Assembly: GCA_963773315.1 (NCBI GenBank)
Contig: CAVZAF010000006.1
Location: 91,381-155,380 of the forward strand
Length of the DNA stretch: 64,000 nt
Source of the DNA: DATKAS01 sp963773315
GTDB taxonomy: Bacteria > Actinomycetota > Acidimicrobiia > Acidimicrobiales > DATKAS01
Direction: 5' to 3'
How positions within the stretch are numbered: the first letter of the stretch is position 1; every line of letters begins with the position of its first letter. The position numbers and the translations under genes were made by a program. Below the pieces are notes generated by a model, which saw only the letters and a program-made list of their open reading frames with translations, did not search any database and was not told the origin of the DNA. Positions 36,807 through 45,218 of the stretch are shown in pieces.

Positions 36807-39800
36807 ATGGGGAGCGAGCTCGACGCCTGGACCGGTGTCCTCGTCGCCAACCGCGGGGAGATCGCGCTTCGAGTGATCAGAGCGGCGGCCGACCTCGGGG
36901 TCCGCTCCGTCGTGGTGCACTCCGAAGACGACGCAGACGCCCTCCCGGTGCGCCGCGCCGACGTCGCCGTCGCGTTGCGTGGACGCGGCCCCGCGGCATA
37001 TCTCGACGTCGAGCAGGTCCTCGACGCGGCGGTCAGCTCGGGATGCTCGGCCGTGCATCCCGGATACGGCTTCCTCAGCGAGCAGGCGGCCTTCGCGGAG
37101 GCCTGCGCAGAGCAAGGTCTCGTCTTCGTCGGTCCCCCGCCAGGTGCGCTCGCCGCGCTCGGTGACAAGGCCGAGGCTCGCGCGATCGCGACGCGCTGCG
37201 GGGTCCCTGTCTTGCGGGGCACGCCCCACGCGTCGTCCGTCGACGAGGCTCTCGCGTTCTTCGACTCGATCGACGGCAGTGCTGCGATGATCAAGGCGAT
37301 CGCGGGCGGTGGCGGCCGCGGCATGCGCATGGTGAGCGATCGCGGCGACCTGCCAGAGGCGTTCGCGCGATGCGAGTCCGAAGCGCGCGCTGCGTTCGGC
37401 GATGGGCGGCTGTACATCGAGCAGCACGTCTCCGGGGTGCGCCACGTCGAGGTGCAGGTGCTCGGCGACCACACAGGACGCGTCATGCACCTGGGTGAGC
37501 GCGATTGCAGCATCCAGCGGCGGCACCAGAAGATCATCGAGATCGCGCCCGCACCCTTCCTCGACCCGGTCGTGCGGGAGCACCTCGTCGATGACGCGGT
37601 TCGGGTCGCTCTCGAAGCGGGCTTGCAGAACGCGTCGACGATCGAGTTCCTCGTCCAGGGCGATGCGCACTGGTTCATCGAGGCGAACGCACGCCTCCAG
37701 GTCGAGCACACGATCACCGAGGAGGTGACGGGCGTCGACCTCGTCCAGGCGCAGCTCCGGCTCGCCGCGGGTGAGACGCTCTCCGACCTCGGTCTCGATC
37801 GCGACGTCGAGATGCGCGGCTTCGCTGCGCAGGCGCGGGTGAACCTCGAGACGATCGGCGCTGACGGCACCGTGCGCCCCACCGGCGGCGTGTTGAAGGT
37901 GTTCGAGCCCGCCGCCGGGCCCGGAGTGCGCACCGACACCTACGCGTCCACTGGATACCAGACGAACCCGAACTTCGACTCGTTGCTGGCGAAGGTCATC
38001 GGGCACGCGGCGACCGACGATGTCGGTGACGCGCTCGACCGGACGTCACGTGCGCTCCGCGATCTGCGAGTGGAAGGCCTCGAGACCAACGTTCCGTTCT
38101 TGCAGGCGATCCTGGCGCATCCGGACGTGCGCACCGGGCTCGCGACCACCGACTTCGTGGACCTCAACGTGGCCCGGCTCGTCGCGGTGGCGACCGCCGC
38201 GAGCACGACCCCGAGCCAGGTCGGAGCGACCGACACGACCCGACGGGCCGGCGCGGTCGTGGATGCGAGCGACCCGCTCGCCGTGCTCAGTCACGGCAAG
38301 TCGGTGTCGGCGCCTCGTGAGGCTCCCGGGCGTGTCGACGTCGACAACGCCGTGCTCGCGCCGATCCAGGGGACGATCGTCTCGGTCAGCGTCGTCGCCG
38401 GCGACGGGGTGCGGTTCGGGCAGCCGCTGCTCGTCATGGAAGCGATGAAGATGGAACACGTCATCGAGTCGACGATCAGCGGCGTGGTTCACTCGGTCAC
38501 GGTCGCGATCGGTGACACGGTGTTCGAGGGTCATCCCCTCGTCGTCGTCGAGTCAGACGGCACCGAGCGAGCGGCTTCCGACGAGGCCGAGGCAGTCGAC
38601 CTCGAGGTGATCCGCCCAGACCTCGCAGAGGCACTCGAACGCCAGGAGAAGACCCACGACGCGGCACGTCCCGACGCGGTGGCCCGACGAGTCGCGACGC
38701 ACCAACGCACCGCCCGCGAGAACGTCGACGACCTCTGCGACGCCGGCTCGTTCGTGGAGTACGGCTCACTCGTGATCGCGGCACAGCGTCGACGCCGAAC
38801 GCTCGACGATCTGATCGCGCGCACTCCCGCCGACGGCCTCGTCGCCGGCATGGGCCGGGTGAACGGCGCCCTGTTCCCCGACAGCGAGGCCCGGTGCATC
38901 GTGATGTCGTACGACTACACGGTGCTCGCCGGCACGCAAGGGCTGCAGAACCACCGCAAGAAGGACCGGCTGTTCGAGCTCGCGGAGCGCATGCGGCTTC
39001 CGGTCGTGTTCTTCACCGAGGGCGGCGGAGGCCGGCCCGGCGACACCGACGGCACCGGACTCGCCGGGCTCGACTGCATGGCGTTCAACCTGTTCGGTGC
39101 GTTGAGCGGACTCGTGCCGCTCGTCGGGATCAACTCGGGTCGCTGCTTCGCCGGCAACGCCGCGTTGCTCGGCTGCTGCGACGTCGTGATCGCGACCGCG
39201 GACTCGAGCATCGGGATGGGCGGTCCCGCGATGATCGAAGGCGGCGGTCTCGGCGTGTTCCATCCCGACGAGGTCGGGCCCATGTCCGTGCAGGTGCCGA
39301 ACGGCGTCGTCGACGTCGCGGTCGACGATGAAGCCGAAGCCGTCGCGGTTGCCAAGCAGTACCTGTCGTACTTCCAAGGGCCAGTGCCCGACTGGGAGTG
39401 CGCCGACCAGCGACTCCTGCGGTTCGCCATCCCGGAGAATCGGCTGCGCGTCTACGACATCCGTAACGTGATCGAGACGATGGCCGACACGGGCTCGGTG
39501 CTCGAGCTGCGGCGAGAGTTCGGCCTCGGGATGATCACCGCGCTCATACGCATCGAGGGACGACCGCTCGGGCTCATCGCGAACAACCCGATGCACCTCG
39601 CGGGCGCGATCACGAGTGACGGCGCCGACAAGGCCGCACGCTTCATGCAGCTCTGCGACGCGTTCGACCTCCCGATCCTCTTCCTCTGCGACACGCCCGG
39701 GATGATGGTCGGGCCCGAGGTCGAGAAGACGGCGCTGGTCCGGCACTGCAGCCGGATGTTCGTCGTCGGTGGCAGCCTCACGGTCCCCTTCTTCACGATC

Positions 39801-40166
39801 GTGCTGCGCAAGGGCTACGGGCTCGGCGCCCAGGCAATGGCGGGTGCGAGCTTCCACGCTCCCGTCTTCACGATCGCCTGGCCCACGGGAGAGTTCGGCG
39901 GCATGGGGCTCGAAGGCGCGGTCAAGCTCGGCTACCGCAAGGAGCTCGCCGCGATCGAGGACCCCGCCGAGCGCACCGCCCTCTTCGACGAGATGGTCGC
40001 TCGCATGTACGAGCACGGGAAGGCCCTCAACACCGCCACCCACTTCGAGATCGACGACGTCATCGACCCGTTCGAGTCGCGAACCCGGGTCGTCGAGGCC
40101 CTGCGCGCCTCGCCTCCCCCGCCGCCCCGCACCGGAAAGAAGCGCCCCTGCGTTGACACCTGGTGA
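36807..40166 (+). CDS. single-chain long-chain acyl-CoA carboxylase (BC-BCCP-CT)
   Basis: A 1,119-residue biotin enzyme holding all carboxylase activities in one chain. Biotin carboxylase (about 1-455) begins VLVANRGEIALRVIRAA and has the ATP loop IAGGGGRGMRMV and HVEVQVLGDHTGRVMHLGER. A biotin carrier domain (about 510-585) has MEAMKMEHV with the biotinylated Lys548. Carboxyltransferase N and C halves (about 600-1119) follow, with GGPAMIEGGGLGVF and ALVRHCSRMFV. This order and size match the mycobacterial long-chain acyl-CoA carboxylase (LCC). Expected to carboxylate the acyl-CoA made by the enzyme encoded 10 bp upstream. ATG at 36807. Confidence 0.92.
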   Translation: MGSELDAWTGVLVANRGEIALRVIRAAADLGVRSVVVHSEDDADALPVRRADVAVALRGRGPAAYLDVEQVLDAAVSSGCSAVHPGYGFLSEQAAFAEACAEQGLVFVGPPPGALAALGDKAEARAIATRCGVPVLRGTPHASSVDEALAFFDSIDGSAAMIKAIAGGGGRGMRMVSDRGDLPEAFARCESEARAAFGDGRLYIEQHVSGVRHVEVQVLGDHTGRVMHLGERDCSIQRRHQKIIEIAPAPFLDPVVREHLVDDAVRVALEAGLQNASTIEFLVQGDAHWFIEANARLQVEHTITEEVTGVDLVQAQLRLAAGETLSDLGLDRDVEMRGFAAQARVNLETIGADGTVRPTGGVLKVFEPAAGPGVRTDTYASTGYQTNPNFDSLLAKVIGHAATDDVGDALDRTSRALRDLRVEGLETNVPFLQAILAHPDVRTGLATTDFVDLNVARLVAVATAASTTPSQVGATDTTRRAGAVVDASDPLAVLSHGKSVSAPREAPGRVDVDNAVLAPIQGTIVSVSVVAGDGVRFGQPLLVMEAMKMEHVIESTISGVVHSVTVAIGDTVFEGHPLVVVESDGTERAASDEAEAVDLEVIRPDLAEALERQEKTHDAARPDAVARRVATHQRTARENVDDLCDAGSFVEYGSLVIAAQRRRRTLDDLIARTPADGLVAGMGRVNGALFPDSEARCIVMSYDYTVLAGTQGLQNHRKKDRLFELAERMRLPVVFFTEGGGGRPGDTDGTGLAGLDCMAFNLFGALSGLVPLVGINSGRCFAGNAALLGCCDVVIATADSSIGMGGPAMIEGGGLGVFHPDEVGPMSVQVPNGVVDVAVDDEAEAVAVAKQYLSYFQGPVPDWECADQRLLRFAIPENRLRVYDIRNVIETMADTGSVLELRREFGLGMITALIRIEGRPLGLIANNPMHLAGAITSDGADKAARFMQLCDAFDLPILFLCDTPGMMVGPEVEKTALVRHCSRMFVVGGSLTVPFFTIVLRKGYGLGAQAMAGASFHAPVFTIAWPTGEFGGMGLEGAVKLGYRKELAAIEDPAERTALFDEMVARMYEHGKALNTATHFEIDDVIDPFESRTRVVEALRASPPPPPRTGKKRPCVDTW

Positions 40167-40215
40167 GATCCCGCTATATTGGCGATAGTTAGCGATATAT
40201 CGAAACCTATCGGAT
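40153..40215 (+). promoter_or_regulatory. padR promoter and likely operator
   Basis: TTGACA (40153-40158), a 16-bp spacer and TATATT (40175-40180) form a near-consensus vegetative promoter; the -35 lies inside the carboxylase 3' end. It is followed by an AT-rich stretch with repeated CGATA/TATCG half-sites (around 40182, 40193, 40199, 40208), including the palindrome CGATATATCG (40193-40202). This suits autorepression by PadR. Confidence 0.7.
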
Positions 40216-40268
40216 AGATGGGGAATTGGTACGTATCGCTCGATTCGCCAACAGCGAAAGGAATCCTC

Positions 40269-40781
40269 ATGGAAGACACACGAGACATGCGCCGAGGCTG
40301 GGGCCGAGGTGGCCCCTGGCGTGAGCACGGGCACGGCGGCGGCCGCCGGCGCCGGGGCGACATCCGCACCGCGGTGCTCGCCGCCCTCGAAGAGTCGCCG
40401 GCCCACGGCTACGAGATCATCCAGCGCTTCGAAGAGAAGACCGCCGGCATGTGGCGCCCGAGCGCCGGGTCGATCTATCCCACTCTTCAGCTGCTCGAGG
40501 ACGAGGGCCTCGTCCGCTCGTACGAGCGCGACGGCAAGAAGGTCTACGAGCTGACCGACGAAGGCAGGGCCGCCGCGGCTCGGCGCGTCGAGGAAGCCGG
40601 GAGCCCCTGGGCCTCAGGGCAGATCAGCCGCAACTACAGGGACTTCGGTGATGCCATGCGCCAGCTCGCGCTCGCCTCGAAGCAAGCCGCGATGACCGGC
40701 AACCCAGACACCATGGGCAAGGTCGTCGAGATCCTCACCGACGCCCGCAAGCGCATCTACACCCTGCTCGCAGAGAGCTGA
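40269..40781 (+). CDS. PadR family transcriptional regulator
   Basis: A 170-residue regulator. A Gly/Arg/His-rich N-terminus (about 1-35) precedes the PadR winged helix (IRTAVLAALEESPAHGYEII, then WRPSAGSIYPTLQLLEDEGL and KVYELTDEGRAAA). A C-terminal helical part (about 115-170) forms the dimer arm. PadR proteins repress nearby transport or stress genes and themselves. The ATG at 40269 follows GAAAGGA. The AT-rich half-site region just upstream is the probable operator. The 3' end overlaps the convergent SoxR gene by 25 bp. Confidence 0.92.
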   Translation: MEDTRDMRRGWGRGGPWREHGHGGGRRRRGDIRTAVLAALEESPAHGYEIIQRFEEKTAGMWRPSAGSIYPTLQLLEDEGLVRSYERDGKKVYELTDEGRAAAARRVEEAGSPWASGQISRNYRDFGDAMRQLALASKQAAMTGNPDTMGKVVEILTDARKRIYTLLAES

Positions 40782-41260
40782 AGGCTCTCCGCTTCGCCCC
40801 GGTGCTGAAGGTCCGCCGGCTCGTCGCCCAGCAAGAAGCGCGGGCCCGTGCCGAGGCGGGCGGCCCGATCGGCGGGGTTGTAGAGCGCGCATGCCTTGAG
40901 CGACAGGCATCCACAACCGATGCAGTCGGAGAGCTGATCGCGGAGACGCTCGAGCGAGGCGATGCGCTCGTCGAGCATCGGCCGCCATCCCCTCGACAGC
41001 CGAGCCCAATCGGCCTTGTTCGGCGTGCGACCCTTCGGGAGCGAGGCGAGCATCGAGGCGATCTCGCCGAGGTCGAGCCCGACCGACTGAGCGACGCGGA
41101 TGAATGCGACCCGCCGCAACACCTCGCGCGGGTACCGACGCTGGCCACCCTCAGAACGAACCGAGTCGAGCAGGCCTTCCCTCTCGTAGAAGCGCAACGC
41201 CGAGGTCGAGAGCCCCGTGCGAGCCGCCACCTCACCGATGGTCAGGAGGTCTTCGTCCAC
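40757..41260 (-). CDS. soxR: redox-sensitive regulator SoxR
   Basis: A 167-residue MerR-family redox sensor. The N-terminal winged helix LLTIGEVAARTGLSTSALRF is followed by a dimerisation helix and the [2Fe-2S] motif C-I-G-C-G-C-L-S-L-K-A-C (Cys113, 116, 118, 124; CX2CXCX5C), unique to SoxR. Oxidation of the cluster by redox-cycling compounds activates target promoters. GTG start at 41260; the family sequence begins there. A dyad lies in the intergenic region with the divergent gene at 41315, the likely target. In actinobacteria SoxR controls oxidases and exporters rather than SoxS. Confidence 0.93.
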   Translation of the reverse strand: MDEDLLTIGEVAARTGLSTSALRFYEREGLLDSVRSEGGQRRYPREVLRRVAFIRVAQSVGLDLGEIASMLASLPKGRTPNKADWARLSRGWRPMLDERIASLERLRDQLSDCIGCGCLSLKACALYNPADRAARLGTGPRFLLGDEPADLQHRGEAESLQLSASRV

Positions 41261-41277
41261 ATGCGGATGGTAGCCCC

Positions 41278-41308
41278 TTGACTTGAAGTTCACTTCAACT
41301 TGTACCTT
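41278..41308 (+). promoter_or_regulatory. candidate SoxR operator in divergent promoter
   Basis: The segment 41281-41300 is a near-perfect dyad (ACTTGAAG TTCA CTTCAACT, one mismatch between arms). On the plus strand TTGACT (41278-41283) and TACCTT (41303-41308) flank a 19-bp spacer containing the dyad, as in MerR/SoxR promoters. Position between soxR and the gene at 41315 supports SoxR control. Confidence 0.65.
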
Positions 41309-41314
41309 CAACCG

Positions 41315-42532
41315 ATGTTCTCGATTGACGACCTCTCCGACGCCGAGCTCATCGCGGCCGTCGCCTCAGTGGTGCGCACTCCACGCGCCGATCCCGCCGA
41401 CTCGTTCGTGCTCCACGCACCCCTGGAGCTCGCCGCCCGTGCGGCCTTGCTCCCCCGCGTCGCACCCGGCGAGCGCAGCAAGGCGCGTGCGCAGATCACC
41501 ACGATCGCGACGGCGTACGACGCCTTCGGCCCGGCGACGCCTCCCCCGCCCGACCGCACGCTCGACTCCCTGGCTGCGGCGACGACTCGTCTCACTGACT
41601 CGATCGCGGCCGGAGATCTCGACGAGGTCGACGCAGTCGCGGCTTGGCTGGGCCGCCACGTGCGGAACGACGAGCTGGCACCACTTCTGGCCGATGCGAT
41701 CGTCCCGAGCCTCGCCGCTGCGGCGCACGGCTCGATCTTCCTGTTCCAGATGCCGCGGGTCGCGCCGCGCGGCGAGCTCACGGGAGAGCTCCTCCGGCCG
41801 CTCGCCCGCGAGGTCGCCCGGAACTCGGACTGGCAGCTGCGGTGGTTCATGGAGCGCGACCCTTCGGGGCCTGCCTCTGCCGATGCGCTGTTCTCGGCGC
41901 TTCAGGCGACGCCGCGGCTCGGTGTGCCCGGCAGCGACTTCATCTACCCGTTGATGTCACAGGTGGAGCGCCAAGGTGTCGCCGCGGCGCTGCTCGGCGA
42001 AGTGACCAGGCTCGACGTCGAAGCCGCGTCACGCGTCATCCTGCGCGCCGCCGCGCTGTCGATGCTGCAGGAGCCCGGTGACCACGCACCGTATGGGTGG
42101 AGTCACTGCCTCACGACGCCGCAGGCCGTGCTCGGGGTCGCGCGTTCGTGCGCGGATCCGTCGGTCGCGATCGCCGTCGCCGCCACCTACGTGGTCGGCT
42201 TCCGCGCGGCGCTCGCCGTTCGGCCCCTCGACGCGAGGTGGGCGCCAGACGACCCTGGCATCACCGTCGCGACAGCGCTCGAGACCGATCCCGACCAGGT
42301 GGCCGCCTCGGTGTGGCACGCACCGGTCGAGCAGCTCGCTGCGATCGTCACGCTCCTGGCCACCCGCGCATCGACGCATCACGACGCCCATCTCGTGAAG
42401 TACACGCTCGCCTGCCTCGATGCGGCCAACGCGCATCCCGAAGACGCCCGGCTCTACCTCTCGGCCGCGGCGTCTCTCCACGGTTGGTGGACCGAGCACG
42501 ACCTCACGACTGCTGCCGTCGCATCTGCGTGA
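41315..42532 (+). CDS. hypothetical protein, probable SoxR target
   Basis: A 405-residue soluble, largely helical protein. No domain is recognised with certainty. Visible features are an N-terminal SIDDLSDAELIAAVASVV, several alanine-rich helices, and a histidine-containing C-terminal segment (HHDAHLVKYTLACLDAANAH, then AASLHGWW) that could bind a metal or cofactor. It starts 7 bp after the predicted -10 element, so the mRNA may be leaderless. Its place opposite soxR suggests a role in response to redox-active compounds; this is inference. The 3' end overlaps the DUF1801 gene by 29 bp. Confidence 0.7.
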   Translation: MFSIDDLSDAELIAAVASVVRTPRADPADSFVLHAPLELAARAALLPRVAPGERSKARAQITTIATAYDAFGPATPPPPDRTLDSLAAATTRLTDSIAAGDLDEVDAVAAWLGRHVRNDELAPLLADAIVPSLAAAAHGSIFLFQMPRVAPRGELTGELLRPLAREVARNSDWQLRWFMERDPSGPASADALFSALQATPRLGVPGSDFIYPLMSQVERQGVAAALLGEVTRLDVEAASRVILRAAALSMLQEPGDHAPYGWSHCLTTPQAVLGVARSCADPSVAIAVAATYVVGFRAALAVRPLDARWAPDDPGITVATALETDPDQVAASVWHAPVEQLAAIVTLLATRASTHHDAHLVKYTLACLDAANAHPEDARLYLSAAASLHGWWTEHDLTTAAVASA

Positions 42533-42827
42533 ACGAGGCTTCGACGAGCTCGCGGAGGGCCGTCGTGTCGATGTCGTCGAGTCGCTTGATGTGCAGGCAC
42601 GACTTCCCCTTCGAGTGCTTGCCGAGCCGGCGCAGCAACGTCGCGCGCTGCTCGAAGCCGTCCATCAAGTAGACGGTCAACCGGTCCTTCCGAGCCGCGA
42701 ACGCGATCAGGGGCCAGTCGCCCTGGCGCCCAAGCGCTTGTGCGTCGCGCCTTCGCGACTCGTCGGGGATCGCCGCGAGGTACTTGGGCACGCTTGCACA
42801 CGTGGGCAGTGTCTTCGCGTCAGCCAT
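42504..42827 (-). CDS. DUF1801 protein with internal deletion
   Basis: A 107-residue version of a domain usually about 140 residues long. The N-terminus MADAKTLPTCASVPKYLAAI and RRRDAQAL, and the C-terminal half GDWPLIAFAARKDRLTVYLM, then LGKHSKGKSCLHIKRLDDID, are well conserved. From memory of the family, about 33 residues normally lie between them (the segment with M-W-G-P-S-I-V-G-F-G). Here R-R-D-A-Q-A-L runs straight into G-R-Q-G-D-W-P-L in frame. The protein may not fold normally. Function of the family is unknown. Confidence 0.8.
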   Translation of the reverse strand: MADAKTLPTCASVPKYLAAIPDESRRRDAQALGRQGDWPLIAFAARKDRLTVYLMDGFEQRATLLRRLGKHSKGKSCLHIKRLDDIDTTALRELVEASFTQMRRQQS

Positions 42828-42883
42828 CGCGCCAACGTAGCGACCGCATCGGATCTCAGGCTGCGTCGGGGCCTACGATAGGG

Positions 42884-42969
42884 CCAGGTGTGCCGGGAAG
42901 CCTGGTCGGCGTTTGTCTTCGCGCGTCCGACTCGAGGTAGCTCAGTGCCGGAAACCATCATCCCTCGGC
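42884..42969 (+). ncRNA. candidate structured leader of the DUF2254 gene
   Basis: The 149-bp gap before the DUF2254 start folds well. CCAGG (42884-42888) pairs with CCTGG (42901-42905), GTCGG (42905-42909) with CCGAC (42927-42931), and GCCG (42947-42950) with CGGC (42966-42969). A possible -10 TACGAT lies at 42874-42879. The block GTGCCGGGAAGCCTGG looks conserved-RNA-like, but I cannot assign an Rfam family. Confidence 0.35.
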
Positions 42970-42976
42970 GGGTCCT

Positions 42977-44317
42977 GTGAGCGGATGGCTGCCCCGTCCG
43001 TCGGCGTGGCGTCGCGACGCATTGCGCACGAACCTCTGGCTCGTCCCGACCATCGAGGTCGTGTTCGCCGTCGCGCTGTTCGTCGTGACCTACCGGATCG
43101 ACCAGGCGGCCTATCACGGCCAGATAACGCTCCCGAGCTGGGTCAACAACGGCTCTGCCGACGCCGCTCGCCAGATCCTCATCGGGATCGCCGCCGCGGT
43201 GATCACCGTCGTGGGTTTGGTCTTCTCGATCACGATCGTCGCCCTCACGTTGGCGTCCACCCAGTTCGGCCCCCGAATCCTCCGGAACTTCGTCCGCGAT
43301 CGCGGAACCCAGCTGACGCTCGGCACGTTCGTGGCGACATTCGTGTACGCGGTGCTGGCCCTCGGCTCCATCTCCCACGGCGCGAACGGCGACTTCGTGC
43401 CGCACTTGTCGATCACCGTCGCGCTCGCCTTGGTGCTCGCCTCTCTCGCAGTCCTCATCTACTTCATCCATCACGTTGCCAAGTCGATCCAGCTGCCCGA
43501 GGTGATCGCCTCGATCGCCGGTGACCTGGGCGCTGCGATCGAGGCCGAAGCGATCCTCTCTGGCCCCAACGGAGGCCCAGAGATAGGACCCTCCCCCGCA
43601 GAGCTCGAACGTCGTCTCGACGAGTCGGGAGCAGTCGTGCCGGCTCCGAGGAGCGGCTACCTCCAGTTCGTCGCGTACGACGACCTCGTGCGGATCGCAA
43701 CCGAGGCCGGTGCTGTGATCCGGCTCTACTACCGGCCTGGGCACTTCGTCGTGCGCGGCCTTCCCCTCGCGAACGTCTGGCCGGCAGAGGCCGTCGACGA
43801 GATCGTCCGCAGCCTCGAGCGCGCCCACTTGACCGGCCCTCACCGCACCCTCGTCCAAGACTTGGCGTTCGCGATCGATCAGCTGGTCGAGATCGCGATC
43901 CGGGCCCTGTCCCCTGCCGTCAACGACACGTTCACGGCGCTGACCTGCATCGACTGGCTCACCGACGGCCTCTGCAAGGTCGCCGCCGGCTGGAACCCGA
44001 AGCTCGTGCAGCGCGACCGGCAGGGAAACGTGAGAGTGCTGGCGGCGGCGGTCACCTACAACCGCTTCGTCGAGCGCGCATTCGACAAGATCCGGCAGTC
44101 TTCGAAGGGCATGCCCGCGGTGATGATCAGACAGCTCGACGCACTGACGAGAGTGATGGCCTACACCACCACAGCCGACCAGCGGTCGGCCCTCCTCGAG
44201 CAGGGCGACATGATCATGCGCTCGTGCGAAGCGTCCGTCCCCGAGGCGAACGACCGGGCTGACGTCCGACGCCGCTACGAGGCTCTCGGCGCGATCGCGC
44301 TCGCTGCTTGCACCTAG
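42977..44317 (+). CDS. DUF2254 membrane protein
   Basis: A 446-residue membrane protein. Four hydrophobic helices lie in the first 175 residues (LWLVPTIEVVFAVALFVVTY; IGIAAAVITVVGLVFSITIV; LGTFVATFVYAVLAL; ITVALALVLASLAVLIYFIHH), with the conserved TQFGPRILRNFVRDRGTQ between them. A large soluble C-terminal domain (LSPAVNDTFTALTCIDWLTD) follows. DUF2254 proteins are predicted channels or transporters with no proven substrate. GTG at 42977. The unusually long, possibly structured leader suggests regulation at the RNA level. Confidence 0.9.
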   Translation: MSGWLPRPSAWRRDALRTNLWLVPTIEVVFAVALFVVTYRIDQAAYHGQITLPSWVNNGSADAARQILIGIAAAVITVVGLVFSITIVALTLASTQFGPRILRNFVRDRGTQLTLGTFVATFVYAVLALGSISHGANGDFVPHLSITVALALVLASLAVLIYFIHHVAKSIQLPEVIASIAGDLGAAIEAEAILSGPNGGPEIGPSPAELERRLDESGAVVPAPRSGYLQFVAYDDLVRIATEAGAVIRLYYRPGHFVVRGLPLANVWPAEAVDEIVRSLERAHLTGPHRTLVQDLAFAIDQLVEIAIRALSPAVNDTFTALTCIDWLTDGLCKVAAGWNPKLVQRDRQGNVRVLAAAVTYNRFVERAFDKIRQSSKGMPAVMIRQLDALTRVMAYTTTADQRSALLEQGDMIMRSCEASVPEANDRADVRRRYEALGAIALAACT

Positions 44318-44327
44318 CCTCAGGCGT

Positions 44328-45218
44328 GTGGGTGAGCCGGCGATCCGCACGCTCGACCTGACGAAGCGATTCGGTTCGCTTGTCGCGCTCGACCACCTCA
44401 CGCTCGACGTCGAGCAGGGCGAGGTGTTCGGCTTCCTGGGGCCGAACGGCGCGGGCAAGTCCACGACGCTTCGTTTGCTGCTCGGGTTCATCCGCGCGAC
44501 CTCGGGGTCGGCGACCGTGATGGGAATCGACACGCGAGATGTCGAGAGCTGCCACCGCCGCCTCGCCTACGTGCCCGGCGACGTGAGCCTGTGGCCCAAG
44601 CTCACCGGCGAGGAGTGCCTCGAGCTGCTCGGGAACCTCCACGGCGGCGTCGACACCGACTACCGCGCCGAGCTCGTCGAGCGGTTCTCACTCGAGCTGG
44701 ACAAACGCTCGCGTGCGTACTCGAAGGGCAACCGGCAGAAGGTCGCGCTCGTCGCCGCATTCGCGACGAGAGCCGACGTGCTGCTCCTCGACGAACCGAC
44801 GAGCGGGCTCGATCCGCTGATGGAGCAGGAGTTTCGGCGCTGCGTGGGCGAGGCCGTCGCACGGGGGCAGACGGTCTTCCTCTCGTCGCACATCCTGTCG
44901 GAGGTCGAGCAGCTCTGCGCCCGGGTCGGGATCCTGCGAGCGGGCACGTTGGTCGAGGTCGCGACCATCGACCGCCTCCGCGCCATGCGCAGCACCGAGC
45001 TCGACATCGACATCGCTGGCGAGCCCCCCGATCTCTCTCAGGTCGCCGGCGTCGCCAGTGTGTCGCGCACCCCCACTGGCGTCCGAGTCACGTTGAACGG
45101 CCCGCCCGGCCCGGTGCTGCAGGCGATCGACAGCCTCCCGCTCACTGCCGTCAGGTCGCAGGAGGCGTCGCTCGAGGAGATCTTCCTGGCGTACTACGGC
45201 GACGGAGACCGCTCGTGA
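44328..45218 (+). CDS. ABC transporter ATP-binding protein (ABC-2 exporter)
   Basis: A 296-residue ATPase. Walker A GPNGAGKSTTLRLLLG, the signature region RAYSKGNRQKVALVAAFATR (S-K-G-N-R-Q in place of L-S-G-G-Q), Walker B VLLLDEPTSGLDP and the switch histidine (FLSSHILSE) are all present. The C-terminal 70 residues form the accessory domain of drug/polyketide exporters. GTG start at 44328. The stop overlaps the permease start (GTGA), so both subunits are made together. Confidence 0.95.
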   Translation: MGEPAIRTLDLTKRFGSLVALDHLTLDVEQGEVFGFLGPNGAGKSTTLRLLLGFIRATSGSATVMGIDTRDVESCHRRLAYVPGDVSLWPKLTGEECLELLGNLHGGVDTDYRAELVERFSLELDKRSRAYSKGNRQKVALVAAFATRADVLLLDEPTSGLDPLMEQEFRRCVGEAVARGQTVFLSSHILSEVEQLCARVGILRAGTLVEVATIDRLRAMRSTELDIDIAGEPPDLSQVAGVASVSRTPTGVRVTLNGPPGPVLQAIDSLPLTAVRSQEASLEEIFLAYYGDGDRS

